From Flavobacterium sp. TR2 (GTDB lineage Bacteria > Bacteroidota > Bacteroidia > Flavobacteriales > Flavobacteriaceae), in contig NZ_CP104307.1 in NCBI RefSeq assembly GCF_025252405.1, positions 4,650,001 through 4,714,000 on the forward strand: a DNA stretch of 64,000 nucleotides, written 5' to 3'. A model generated the notes under the pieces. It had not been told where the DNA came from. It did no database searches and saw nothing but the letters and a program-made list of their open reading frames with translations. Made by a program: the position numbers and the translations under genes. The first letter of the stretch is position 1. The number at the start of each line of letters is the position of its first letter. Below are positions 41,508 through 50,924 of the stretch, in pieces.

Positions 41508-41993
41508 ATGAAAGACAAAACGATAGATTATATTTTAAGAGCAACATGGCAGGCTGTTTCAAGAATGTATAATGAAGAAGCTGCAAAGTACGATGCAACA
41601 ATGGCGACAGGATTTGCTCTTTTAAGTATGGACAAGGAAGAAGGAACTCCGTCAACGGCTCTTGGCCCGAGAATGGGAATGGAAGCCACCAGCTTAACAA
41701 GAACCTTAAAATCAATGGAAGAAAAAGGTTTGATTGTTCGCAAGAAAAACCCAAGCGATGGCCGAGGTGTTTTAATTTACCTGACTGAGTTTGGAAAAGA
41801 AAAAAGAGATTTATCTAAAAATACAGTTCTAAAGTTTAATGAAACCGTTAGAAAGCACGTTTCGGAAGAAAAACTGAATCATTTTATCGAAGTTTCTGAA
41901 ATCATCAACGAACTGATTCACGATAAAAACATATTTAATCACACGAGCGCCAGCGAACTGGCGAAGCAAACAGAAAACAAAGAAAAAGAATAG
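41508..41993 (+). CDS. MarR-family transcriptional regulator
   Basis: 161 residues with the MarR winged-helix layout: N-terminal dimer helix (DYILRATWQAVSRMYNEEAAKY), recognition region (PSTALGPRMGMEATSLTRTLKSMEEKGLI), wing (RKKNPSDGRGVLIYLTEFGKEKR) and a long C-terminal helix. It precedes the hydroxyacyl-CoA dehydrogenase gene by 35 bases and should be co-transcribed with it. MarR proteins at the head of beta-oxidation operons typically respond to acyl-CoA; it probably regulates itself through the palindrome at 41458. Confidence 0.92.
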   Translation: MKDKTIDYILRATWQAVSRMYNEEAAKYDATMATGFALLSMDKEEGTPSTALGPRMGMEATSLTRTLKSMEEKGLIVRKKNPSDGRGVLIYLTEFGKEKRDLSKNTVLKFNETVRKHVSEEKLNHFIEVSEIINELIHDKNIFNHTSASELAKQTENKEKE

Positions 41994-42028
41994 CATTCTT
42001 TTCCTCCTACAAACAAATAATAACAAAT

Positions 42029-44419
42029 ATGAAACGCACAATTAAAAAAGTTGCTGTAATTGGATCCGGAATCATGGGTTCAGGTATAGCTTGTCATTTT
42101 GCCAACATTGGTGTCGAAGTTTTACTTCTAGACATTGTACCGCGTGAACTGACCGAAGCTGAAGCTAAAAAAGGATTAACACTTGAAAGTAAAGCCGTTC
42201 GTAACCGTGTGGTAAACGAACATTTGGCGAATTCATTAAAATCAAAACCTTCTCCTATTTACAGTCAGAAATTCGCTAGCCGAATTACGACTGGAAATAC
42301 GACAGATGATATGGCAAAAATTGCCAATGTAGACTGGATTATCGAAGTTGTTGTAGAGCGTTTAGACATCAAAAAATTGGTTTTTGAACAAATCGACAAA
42401 TTCCGTAAACCGGGAACTTTGGTTACTTCTAACACTTCTGGTATTCCAATTCACTTTATGAGTGAAGGAAGAAGCGAAGATTTCCAAAAGCACTTCTGCG
42501 GAACTCACTTTTTTAACCCTGCGCGTTACTTAAAATTATTTGAAATTATTCCGGGTCCAAAAACTTCAAAAGAAGTATTGGATTTCTTAAACGATTATGG
42601 ATCTAAATTCTTAGGAAAAACTTCGGTTGTCGCTAAAGATACCCCAGCGTTTATTGGAAACAGAATTGGTATTTACGGAATTCAAAGTTTATTCCACCTA
42701 GTTAAAGAAATGGGATTAACGATTGAAGAAGTTGATAAATTGACTGGTCCAGTTATCGGTCGTCCAAAATCGGCTACTTTCCGTACGGTTGACGTTGTTG
42801 GTCTAGATACTTTGGTACACGTTGCCAACGGTATTTACGAAAACTGCCCTAATGACGAACAGCACGAATTGTTTAAACTTCCTGATTTCATCAACAAAAT
42901 GATGGAAAACAATTGGTTAGGAAGCAAAACCGGACAAGGTTTCTACAAAAAAGTAGACAAAGATATTCTTTCTTTAGACTTAGATACATTAGAATACCGC
43001 GCTGCTAAAAAAGCAAATTTTGCTACTCTTGAACTAACAAAAACTATTGATAAACCAATCAATCGTTTTAAAGTTTTAGTAAAAGGAACAGACAAAGCGG
43101 GAGAATTCTACCGTAAGAGTTTCGCCGGAATGTTTGCTTATGTGTCAAACAGAATTCCTGAAATCTCAGACGAATTATACAAAATTGATGATGCCATGAA
43201 AGCTGGTTTTGGATGGGAAAATGGTCCATTCGAAATCTGGGATGCTATTGGTGTTGCCAAAGGAATTGAAATCATGAAAGCGGAAGGTTTAGAGCCTGCT
43301 GCTTGGGTTACTGAAATGTTGGCTTCTGGAAGCGAAAGTTTCTACTCTGTAAAAGAAGGAGCGACTTATTTCTATAACATTCCAACAAAATCACAAGTTA
43401 AAGTTCCTGGACAAGATTCATTCATTATTCTGAACAACATTCGCGAAAGCAAAAAAGTTTGGAGCAATAGCGGTGCAATTATTCAGGACTTAGGAGACGG
43501 AATTTTGAACTTAGAATTCCAATCTAAAATGAATACAATTGGTGGCGATGTTCTTTCAGCAATCAATAAAGCAATTGAATTAGCGGAAAAAGAACACCAA
43601 GGTTTAGTAATTGGTAACCAAGCTGCAAATTTCTCTGTGGGAGCTAATATCGGAATGATTTTCATGATGGCGGTTGAGCAGGAATACGACGAATTGAACA
43701 TGGCGATTAAATTGTTCCAGGACACTATGATGCGCGTTCGTTACTCTTCTATTCCGGTTGTTGTAGCGCCTCACGGAATGACTTTTGGAGGTGGATGCGA
43801 AATGAGCTTACACGCTGATAAAGTAGTTGCTGCTGCCGAAACATACATGGGATTGGTTGAGTTTGGTGTTGGTGTTATCCCTGGTGGTGGTGGATCTAAA
43901 GAAATGACTTTAAGAGCTTCAGATTTATTCCGCAAAAACGATGTGGAATTGAACGTTCTTCAAGAGTATTTCTTAACAATTGCTATGGCTAAAGTTTCGA
44001 CTTCTGGTTATGAAGCTTTCGACACAGGACTTCTTCAACACGGAAAAGACATTATCGTAGTAAACAAAGACCGTCAGATTGCTGAAGCTAAAAAGCACGC
44101 ATTATTAATGGCAGAAGCTGGTTATACGCAGCCAATCAGAAGAAATGATATTAAAGTTTTAGGGAAACAGGCTCTTGGAATGTTCTTAGTTGGAACTGAC
44201 CAAATGCAGGCTGGAAAATACATTTCTGAGCACGACAAGAAAATCGCTAACAAACTGGCTTATGTAATGGCTGGTGGTGATTTATCTGAAGCTACTTTAG
44301 TATCTGAACAATATTTATTAGATATCGAACGTGAAGCTTTCTTGAGTTTATGTACAGAAAGAAAAACTCTGGAGCGCATTCAATATATGTTAACTAAAGG
44401 AAAACCGCTTCGTAATTAG
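42029..44419 (+). CDS. 3-hydroxyacyl-CoA dehydrogenase/enoyl-CoA hydratase fusion
   Basis: 796 residues. The NAD-binding 3-hydroxyacyl-CoA dehydrogenase is at the N-terminus (VIGSGIMGSGIACHFANIG, then SNTSGIPIHFM and THFFNPARYLKL), followed by a second helical dehydrogenase domain and a C-terminal crotonase domain (NQAANFSVGANIGM ... FGGGCEMSLHADKV ... FGVGVIPGGGGSKEM). This order is the reverse of E. coli FadB, where the hydratase comes first. It catalyses steps two and three of fatty-acid beta-oxidation. Part of the MarR-thiolase-acyl-CoA dehydrogenase cluster. Confidence 0.94.
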   Translation: MKRTIKKVAVIGSGIMGSGIACHFANIGVEVLLLDIVPRELTEAEAKKGLTLESKAVRNRVVNEHLANSLKSKPSPIYSQKFASRITTGNTTDDMAKIANVDWIIEVVVERLDIKKLVFEQIDKFRKPGTLVTSNTSGIPIHFMSEGRSEDFQKHFCGTHFFNPARYLKLFEIIPGPKTSKEVLDFLNDYGSKFLGKTSVVAKDTPAFIGNRIGIYGIQSLFHLVKEMGLTIEEVDKLTGPVIGRPKSATFRTVDVVGLDTLVHVANGIYENCPNDEQHELFKLPDFINKMMENNWLGSKTGQGFYKKVDKDILSLDLDTLEYRAAKKANFATLELTKTIDKPINRFKVLVKGTDKAGEFYRKSFAGMFAYVSNRIPEISDELYKIDDAMKAGFGWENGPFEIWDAIGVAKGIEIMKAEGLEPAAWVTEMLASGSESFYSVKEGATYFYNIPTKSQVKVPGQDSFIILNNIRESKKVWSNSGAIIQDLGDGILNLEFQSKMNTIGGDVLSAINKAIELAEKEHQGLVIGNQAANFSVGANIGMIFMMAVEQEYDELNMAIKLFQDTMMRVRYSSIPVVVAPHGMTFGGGCEMSLHADKVVAAAETYMGLVEFGVGVIPGGGGSKEMTLRASDLFRKNDVELNVLQEYFLTIAMAKVSTSGYEAFDTGLLQHGKDIIVVNKDRQIAEAKKHALLMAEAGYTQPIRRNDIKVLGKQALGMFLVGTDQMQAGKYISEHDKKIANKLAYVMAGGDLSEATLVSEQYLLDIEREAFLSLCTERKTLERIQYMLTKGKPLRN

Positions 44420-44516
44420 AAAAGTAGAAGAAAGATGCAAGAAGCAAAATTTCAAAACAAAGTTTTGTCTTTTCTCTTGGCTCTTGCTTCTATAAATCTT
44501 AAAAAAACAAAAACAA

Positions 44517-45698
44517 ATGAAAACAGCATATATAGTAAAAGCATACAGAACAGCAGTTGGAAAAGCTCCAAAAGGTGTTTTTAGATTTAAAAGACCTGAT
44601 GAATTAGCCGCTGAAACCATTCAGTTTATGATGGACGAACTGCCTAATTTCGACAAAAAACGTATCGATGACGTTATGGTAGGAAATGCCATGCCGGAAG
44701 CAGAACAAGGTCTTAACGTTGGACGTTTGATCTCTTTAATGGGATTGAAAGTAGAAGATGTTCCTGGTGTTACTGTAAACCGTTACTGCGCATCTGGACT
44801 AGAAACTATCGGAATGGCAACTGCTAAAATCCAATCAGGAATGGCAGATTGTATCATTGCAGGTGGTGCAGAAAGCATGAGTTATATTCCGATGGGAGGT
44901 TACAAACCGACTCCGGATTATAAAGTTGCCGCTGCAGGTCACGAAGATTACTACTGGGGAATGGGTTTAACTGCTGAAGCGGTTGCCAACCAATTCAAAA
45001 TCTCAAGAGAAGATCAGGATGAGTTTGCTTACAACTCTCACATGAAAGCCTTGAAAGCACAAGCAGAAGGAAAATTTGACAAACAAATCGTTCCAATTAC
45101 TGTTGAGCAGACTTTCATCAACGAAAATGGAAAGAAAGAAACGAAATCATATGTTGTAAATAAAGACGAAGGACCAAGAGCTGGAACTTCTAAAGAGGCT
45201 TTAGCAGGTTTAAAACCCGTTTTTGCTGCTGACGGAAGTGTAACTGCCGGAAACTCTTCTCAAATGAGCGACGGTGCCGCTTTCGTTTTAATCATGAGTG
45301 AAGAAATGGTAAAAGAACTAAACCTTGAACCAATTGCACGTTTAGTAAACTTTGCTTCTTCTGGTGTTGAGCCAAGAATTATGGGTATCGGACCGGTAAA
45401 AGCAATTCCGAAAGCCTTGAAACAAGCTGGTTTAACATTGAACGATATTGAATTAATTGAATTAAACGAGGCTTTTGCTTCTCAAGCTTTAGCAGTAACT
45501 CGTGAATTAAACATTAATCCAGAAATCGTAAACGTAAATGGTGGCGCAATTGCTTTAGGTCACCCTCTAGGTTGTACAGGAGCAAAACTTTCTGTTCAGT
45601 TATTTGACGAGATGAAACGTCGAGGTAACAAATACGGAATCGTTTCTATGTGTGTGGGAACTGGACAAGGTTCTGCGGGGATTTACGAGGTGTTGTAG
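44517..45698 (+). CDS. Acetyl-CoA C-acyltransferase (thiolase)
   Basis: 393-residue thiolase, final step of beta-oxidation. Nucleophilic Cys 91 in VNRYCASGLETIGMA, then NSSQMSDGAAFVL, NEAFASQALAV, GGAIALGHPLGCTGAKL (catalytic His) and the second Cys in SMCVGTGQGSAGIYE. Length is normal. The 97-base spacer after the dehydrogenase gene contains an imperfect inverted repeat of GCAAGAAGCAAAA type. Confidence 0.95.
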   Translation: MKTAYIVKAYRTAVGKAPKGVFRFKRPDELAAETIQFMMDELPNFDKKRIDDVMVGNAMPEAEQGLNVGRLISLMGLKVEDVPGVTVNRYCASGLETIGMATAKIQSGMADCIIAGGAESMSYIPMGGYKPTPDYKVAAAGHEDYYWGMGLTAEAVANQFKISREDQDEFAYNSHMKALKAQAEGKFDKQIVPITVEQTFINENGKKETKSYVVNKDEGPRAGTSKEALAGLKPVFAADGSVTAGNSSQMSDGAAFVLIMSEEMVKELNLEPIARLVNFASSGVEPRIMGIGPVKAIPKALKQAGLTLNDIELIELNEAFASQALAVTRELNINPEIVNVNGGAIALGHPLGCTGAKLSVQLFDEMKRRGNKYGIVSMCVGTGQGSAGIYEVL

Positions 45699-45828
45699 TT
45701 TTTAAGAGGAAGGAAGCAAGAAGCAAGACTTGATTTTTGGAATGAAGATATTTTGAAAACAAGTATCTTAAAAAGTAATAAAAAACCTACTTTTTGAAGT
45801 CTTAATTCTTATCTTGCCTCAAAAAAAC

Positions 45829-46179
45829 ATGAGACATAATTTTAAGAATTTGAAAATTTGGATTTTAGCTATGGAGATCACTAATGATATCTATAAACTA
45901 ACCGCCACTTTTCCAAAGTCAGAAACGTATAGCTTGTCAAATCAAATGAATAGATGTTCTGTTTCAATGCCTTCTAATATTGCTGAAGGCTCCAACAGAG
46001 GTAATAAACATTTTCAGCATTATCTGAATATCAGTTTAGGATCATCATTTGAATTGCAGACACAATTGCTGATAGCTTCTCAAAATGATTATCTATCAAA
46101 AACAAAAACAGAAGAAATAGAAAACAAAATAATTGAATTTCAAAGGATGACATCAGGCTTCATAAGTAAGTTAAATTAA
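45829..46179 (+). CDS. Four-helix-bundle protein (23S rRNA IVP-like)
   Basis: 116 residues from the ATG at 45829; an upstream TTG at 45814 adds only five residues. MRHNFKNLKIWILAMEIT, then YSLSNQMNRCSVSMPSNIAEGSNRG and FQHYLNISLGSSFELQTQLLIA match the four-helix-bundle/S23 family, first known from 23S rRNA intervening sequences and common as stand-alone genes in Bacteroidetes. The function is unknown. It sits between thiolase and acyl-CoA dehydrogenase, bordered by GAAGCAAGAAGCAAG-like text on both sides, which suggests insertion into the operon. Confidence 0.9.
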   Translation: MRHNFKNLKIWILAMEITNDIYKLTATFPKSETYSLSNQMNRCSVSMPSNIAEGSNRGNKHFQHYLNISLGSSFELQTQLLIASQNDYLSKTKTEEIENKIIEFQRMTSGFISKLN

Positions 46180-46228
46180 AATTTTGCTTGTTGCCTCTTT
46201 CATCTTATCAATCTAAAAACAAAAAGTC

Positions 46229-48019
46229 ATGAGCGACAAAACAAGAGGAGGTCAATTCCTAGTTAAAGAAACAAAATGCGAGGACATCTTCACACCAGAA
46301 GATTTCTCAGAAGAGCAGTTAATGATGCGTGACTCTGTAAAAGAGTTCGTAGACAAAGAATTATGGGCGCATAAAGATCGTTTTGAGAAAAAAGATTACG
46401 CTTATACAGAATCATCTATGCGTAAAGCTGGTGAACTTGGACTTCTTGGAGTTGCAGTTCCTGAAGAATACGGAGGATTAGGAATGGGATTCGTATCTAC
46501 AATGTTGGTTTGCGACTACATTTCTGGAGCAACAGGTTCGTTCTCAACTGCTTTTGGTGCGCATACCGGAATTGGAACTATGCCAATTACACTTTACGGT
46601 ACTGAAGAACAAAAGAAAAAATACGTTCCAAAATTGGCTTCTGGAGAATGGTTTGGAGCTTATTGCTTAACGGAGCCAGGCGCAGGATCTGATGCAAACT
46701 CAGGAAAAACAAAAGCTGTTTTATCTGAAGATGGAAAATACTACTCTATCACAGGACAAAAAATGTGGATTTCGAATGCAGGTTTCTGTAGCGTTTTCAT
46801 CGTTTTTGCTAGAATTGGAGATGATAAAAATATTACAGGTTTCATCGTAGAAAACGATCCTTCAAACGGAATTTCTATGAATGAAGAAGAGCACAAATTA
46901 GGAATCCGTGCTTCTTCTACTCGTCAGGTTTTCTTCAACGAAACGAAAGTTCCGGTTGAAAATATGTTATCTGAAAGAGGAAACGGTTTCAAAATTGCGA
47001 TGAATGCTTTGAACGTTGGTCGTATTAAATTGGCTGCTGCTTGTCTTGATGCTCAAAGAAGAGTTACTACAGGAGCGGTAAAATATGCTAACGAAAGAAT
47101 TCAGTTCAACACATCTATTTCATCTTTTGGAGCGATCCGTTCTAAATTAGCGGAAATGGCCACTAACGCTTACGCTGGAGAGAGTGCTTCTTACCGTGCT
47201 GCAAAAGACATTGAAGACAGAATCGCTGCTCGTGAAGCGGAAGGAACTTCTCACCAAGAAGCAGAATTGAAAGGTGTTGAAGAATATGCTATCGAGTGTT
47301 CTATCTTGAAAGTAGCAGTTTCTGAAGACGTTCAAAACTGTTCTGACGAAGGTATTCAGGTTTTTGGAGGTATGGGATTCTCTGAAGACACTCCAATGGA
47401 AAGTGCTTGGAGAGATGCTCGTATCGCTCGTATCTACGAAGGCACAAACGAAATCAACAGAATGCTTTCTGTAGGTATGTTGATTAAAAAAGCAATGAAA
47501 GGTCACGTTGATTTACTTGGACCGGCAATGAAAGTTCAAGAAGAATTAATGGGAATTCCATCTTTTGATACTCCAGATTTCTCTGAATTATTCTCTGAAG
47601 AAAAAGTAATCGTAGCTAACTTGAAAAAAGTTTTCTTAATGGTTGCAGGAAGCGCTGTTCAAAAATATGGTCCGGATTTAGATTCTCACCAACAATTATT
47701 GATGGCTGCTGCTGATATCCTAATCGAAATCTACATGGCTGAAAGTACAATTTTGAGAACTGAGAAATTAGCTAAAAAAGAAGGCGAAGACAAAGTTCAG
47801 GAGCAAATCGCTATGGCAAAATTATACTTGTACAAAGCTGTAGATATCGTAAACTTAAGAGGAAAAGAAGGAATTGCTTCTTTTGCTGAAGGTGACGAAC
47901 AACGCATGATGTTAATGGGACTTAAACGTTTCACTAAATATACTAACCTGCCAAACGTGGTAGCGTTAAGAGAAAAAATCGCAGAAAAATTAGTAGCAGA
48001 AAATTCATACTGCTTCTAA
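46229..48019 (+). CDS. Acyl-CoA dehydrogenase
   Basis: 596-residue FAD enzyme that starts beta-oxidation. Visible: EEYGGLGMGFVSTML, CLTEPGAGSDANSGKTKA (FAD/substrate binding), MWISNAGFCSVFIVFARI, GIRASSTRQVFF, and the catalytic Glu in RIYEGTNEINRMLSVGM at about residue 420. The C-terminal about 150-residue extension (VQEELMGIPSFDTPDFSELFSEEKV...) is typical of the long, VLCAD-like type in this phylum. Ends with a strong terminator, closing the cluster. Confidence 0.95.
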   Translation: MSDKTRGGQFLVKETKCEDIFTPEDFSEEQLMMRDSVKEFVDKELWAHKDRFEKKDYAYTESSMRKAGELGLLGVAVPEEYGGLGMGFVSTMLVCDYISGATGSFSTAFGAHTGIGTMPITLYGTEEQKKKYVPKLASGEWFGAYCLTEPGAGSDANSGKTKAVLSEDGKYYSITGQKMWISNAGFCSVFIVFARIGDDKNITGFIVENDPSNGISMNEEEHKLGIRASSTRQVFFNETKVPVENMLSERGNGFKIAMNALNVGRIKLAAACLDAQRRVTTGAVKYANERIQFNTSISSFGAIRSKLAEMATNAYAGESASYRAAKDIEDRIAAREAEGTSHQEAELKGVEEYAIECSILKVAVSEDVQNCSDEGIQVFGGMGFSEDTPMESAWRDARIARIYEGTNEINRMLSVGMLIKKAMKGHVDLLGPAMKVQEELMGIPSFDTPDFSELFSEEKVIVANLKKVFLMVAGSAVQKYGPDLDSHQQLLMAAADILIEIYMAESTILRTEKLAKKEGEDKVQEQIAMAKLYLYKAVDIVNLRGKEGIASFAEGDEQRMMLMGLKRFTKYTNLPNVVALREKIAEKLVAENSYCF

Positions 48020-48050
48020 TTTCAAAATAGTTTTTAGCTTTTAATTTGTT

Positions 48051-48090
48051 ATAAACCCGCACAAGTCCGAAACTGTGCGGGTTTATTTTT
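48051..48090 (+). terminator. Terminator of the beta-oxidation cluster
   Basis: AAACCCGCACA-10 bases-TGTGCGGGTTT, 11-bp stem followed by ATTTTTT. Confidence 0.9.
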
Positions 48091-48250
48091 TCTGATATTT
48101 TTAGCGAAAGATATTTCTTATATCCCGCAATATTTTTGCATTTATTTGCAAAATATTTGTTAAAATTTGCTTTCAGACTGCTATGGAATAGTTAAACATC
48201 AAATGCATTCGAGTATATTTAACATTCTAAAAACTATAAAAAACAGAATA

Positions 48251-49345
48251 ATGAAACAAATTAACCTAATTGCATCATTTTTATTATGCTTTTGCCTTAC
48301 TGCTGCTTTTGCGCAAAAAAATAAGAAAATGGACATTATTGCCTATTACACTGGCGATTCTCAGCTTATTGATCAATATGAAGTTGGAAAATTGAACCAG
48401 ATTATTTTTAGTTTTTGCCATTTAAAAGATGGTAAATTAAGCGTTGATTCTGCCAAAGATTCTATTACCATCAAACATTTGGTTTCGCTTAAAGCAAAAA
48501 ATCCACAGCTTAAAATTATTGTCTCTCTTGGAGGCTGGGGAGGCTGTGAACCTTGCTCTGAAGCATTTTCGACAGCAGAAGGGCGCTTAAAATTTGCAAA
48601 ATCGGTAAAAGAAGTAAGCGACTATTTTAAGGTTGACGGTTTAGATTTAGATTGGGAATATCCATCAATTGAAGGACTTCCTGGGCATTTGTATCAAGCG
48701 GCTGATAAACCTAATTTTACTGAATTGGTTAAAATATTGCGCTCAACATTGGGCAAAAAATATGAATTGAGTTTTGCTGCGGGAGGTTTTCAAAAATGTC
48801 TAGACGAATCTATAGACTGGAAAGCTGTTGCTCCATTTGTAAATCGCATTAATATTATGAGTTACGATTTGGTAAACGGATATTCAAAAGTTACTGGACA
48901 CCATACTCCATTATACAGCACAAATCCTAAGGAAGAATCTACAGATAGAGCTGTTGAGTTTTTATTGAAAGAAGGAGTACCTGCTGAAAAATTAGTAATC
49001 GGAGGCGCATTTTATACCAGACAATGGAAAAACGTAGAAAACATCAACAACGGTTTATATCAAGCAGGAGAGCACTTTCAAGGTGTTGATTTTAAAAACT
49101 ACTCAACAGTTTATACTGAGGCCAACGGATGGAAATATTTCTGGGACGATAAAGCAAAAGCTCCTTATTGGTACAACGCTTCGACTAAAACTTTTGCTAC
49201 GTCAGATGATTTAAAATCGATCAAAGCTAAAGCAGAATATGTAAAAGCAAAAAAACTGGGCGGAATCATGTTTTGGGAACTTACTCTAGATAGTTTCCGC
49301 GACGGAATGGTAAATGAAATTTACAAAGTTAAAACTGAGAAATAA
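48251..49345 (+). CDS. Secreted GH18 chitinase-like glycoside hydrolase
   Basis: 364 residues from the ATG at 48251, which begins a clear signal peptide (MKQINLIASFLLCFCLTAAFAQ); an upstream in-frame ATG at 48167 would bury it. The GH18 motif DxxDxDxE is intact: VDGLDLDWEYPS (Asp129, Asp132, Asp134, Glu136). SLGGWGG and the conserved MSYDLVNGY and IMFWELTLD segments complete the TIM barrel. It should hydrolyse chitin or chitooligosaccharides in the periplasm or outside the cell. No sorting or binding domain is present. Confidence 0.93.
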   Translation: MKQINLIASFLLCFCLTAAFAQKNKKMDIIAYYTGDSQLIDQYEVGKLNQIIFSFCHLKDGKLSVDSAKDSITIKHLVSLKAKNPQLKIIVSLGGWGGCEPCSEAFSTAEGRLKFAKSVKEVSDYFKVDGLDLDWEYPSIEGLPGHLYQAADKPNFTELVKILRSTLGKKYELSFAAGGFQKCLDESIDWKAVAPFVNRINIMSYDLVNGYSKVTGHHTPLYSTNPKEESTDRAVEFLLKEGVPAEKLVIGGAFYTRQWKNVENINNGLYQAGEHFQGVDFKNYSTVYTEANGWKYFWDDKAKAPYWYNASTKTFATSDDLKSIKAKAEYVKAKKLGGIMFWELTLDSFRDGMVNEIYKVKTEK

Positions 49346-49347
49346 AA

Positions 49348-49386
49348 AAAATGGCTGTCTTAAAAATTGAGACAGCCATTTTTTAT
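49348..49386. terminator. Bidirectional terminator between chitinase and DUF gene
   Basis: AAAATGGCTGTCT-8 to 10 bases-AGACAGCCATTTTT, about 12 bp stem with A-run on one side and T-run on the other; serves both converging genes. Confidence 0.85.
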
Positions 49387-49399
49387 AAATCGTAAAAAT

Positions 49400-49885
49400 C
49401 TACATTACTTTATTTTTATCCATCTCACCAATAAACGGAATTGCTTCTAAAATTTCGCTTCTAATTATTGTTTGAAGATAAACTTCAAGCTGAATAAATT
49501 TTGCCGCGTTTATTGAACCTATTGCTTTTTTTGCCTGATTATAAGTTTTAGAGTAAAGTTTCTCATAATCAATATGGTTTTTCAAAGTAGCTTTAGCCAA
49601 TTCGTCAGCTTTCGCATCAGTTAAGGTTTCATAATTAGCAGCATAATCATTTATCAGTTGAAATTTAGTCTGCCCTAATGCTTTTCGGGAGACTTCATAA
49701 TTATCATAAACTTTTGTAAAAGCAGCCGCTTGCGCATCAGATAAATTCATGTACTGTTTCACCAGTTCACTTTTAGATTTTCCGTAAACACTTTGTACCA
49801 CTTCTAGATCCTCTTTATAAGAAGACTGCGCATAAGATGAAAACGAGGCTGCCGCCATGATAAGAATAAGTCCTAATTTTTTCAT
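49400..49885 (-). CDS. Small secreted helical protein
   Basis: 161 residues from the ATG at 49885 (MKKLGLILIMAAASFSSYAQ signal peptide); the 21 codons upstream lack a plausible start context. The mature part is helical and Ala/Lys-rich (QSVYGKSKSELVKQYMNLSDAQAAAFTKVYDNYEVSRKALG ...), resembling the helical periplasmic proteins of the Spy/CpxP size class but without their signature. Function unknown. Confidence 0.78.
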   Translation of the reverse strand: MKKLGLILIMAAASFSSYAQSSYKEDLEVVQSVYGKSKSELVKQYMNLSDAQAAAFTKVYDNYEVSRKALGQTKFQLINDYAANYETLTDAKADELAKATLKNHIDYEKLYSKTYNQAKKAIGSINAAKFIQLEVYLQTIIRSEILEAIPFIGEMDKNKVM

Positions 49886-49967
49886 AGTTTTAATTTTAAA
49901 TTTGTTTTTAAAAAGATATGCATACTCAAATATACTGATTTTAAACACGTTAAACTCAAATCAATTT

Positions 49968-50882
49968 CTAAAAAAAAGAATATTGATAAACTGCGGAAAG
50001 CGCATAATAATTTAGACCGTTGTTGGTATATGCCCCAACATGATATTGAAATCTAATAGACTGCCCTTTTGCAATTGGAGTAGAAAAAGTCCCTCCTACT
50101 CTCCAGTTATCGATTTGGCTGTCATCGGCAACACCATCAATGATCGTTTTTCCGCCAAAGAACCAAGTCGTATTGAAGCCAACCCACATTTGGTTTTTAA
50201 AATAATAGCTTGCATGAGCCTGAAGGCTATAGGTTGGTTTTTGCTCTAGTTTTTTTCCTAGATAGTCATTATTATCCGTATAAAACCACATTCCCCCATA
50301 GGCCTCAGCATACACATGAGCAAACCGTTTAGACACCCCTATTTCAGGTTTAAAAGCCCAACGGTTTGTTCCAATATTTACTTGCTTATCGCCATAATAT
50401 CTTCCTGTTGGGACTGAAGTAACCAAACTGACTCCAAGAATTGTTTTTTGCTCAAAACTTCTGAATTCAGATTTATCAAGTGCAGGAGAACCTAGCAAAT
50501 TAATTCCAAAACGCACTTTCATATCTGCAAAACCAGTTCTTGAGCCAGTAACCAGCTGATCGCTAATTACAGCAGATCCATCCATAAAAGTAAAAGGTAG
50601 CGCTACCTGTACACGCGCCAGTTTATCTGCCAACCCAAAAGTTCTGATATAATTTACAGCCATATTGTGGCTTTGAAGGGTAAAATCTTTTATGGGTAGA
50701 GAAGGATCTGTAAGCACATTTCCATTCATAAAAACATACCCAGCTGCAATTACATTTAAGCCTTTAGGAACATTTGCATACGCTCGAGGCTCCAAATCCT
50801 GACCAAACGCAGTGAAAGCACCAAAAGAGAAAAACAAAACCGAAAACTGCCACTTTAATAACCTAAAAGAATTTCTTACCAT
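49968..50882 (-). CDS. Outer-membrane transporter-like barrel (phenol MetA-pathway family)
   Basis: 304 residues. Signal peptide ends FTAFGQ; then DLEPRAYANVPKGLNVIAAGYVFMNGNVL, a hallmark start of the Phenol_MetA_deg family (PF13557), followed by alternating beta strands (VQVALPFTFMDGSAV, TGFADMKVRFGINLLG, TILGVSLVTSVPTGRY) and a final strand ending in YQYSFF with an aromatic C-terminus, as for outer-membrane barrels. Substrate unknown. Separated by 82 bases from the next minus-strand gene. Confidence 0.82.
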   Translation of the reverse strand: MVRNSFRLLKWQFSVLFFSFGAFTAFGQDLEPRAYANVPKGLNVIAAGYVFMNGNVLTDPSLPIKDFTLQSHNMAVNYIRTFGLADKLARVQVALPFTFMDGSAVISDQLVTGSRTGFADMKVRFGINLLGSPALDKSEFRSFEQKTILGVSLVTSVPTGRYYGDKQVNIGTNRWAFKPEIGVSKRFAHVYAEAYGGMWFYTDNNDYLGKKLEQKPTYSLQAHASYYFKNQMWVGFNTTWFFGGKTIIDGVADDSQIDNWRVGGTFSTPIAKGQSIRFQYHVGAYTNNGLNYYALSAVYQYSFF

Positions 50883-50924
50883 ATATTCAGACGAATTTGT
50901 GACAAGTTTAGCTAATGAATTATG

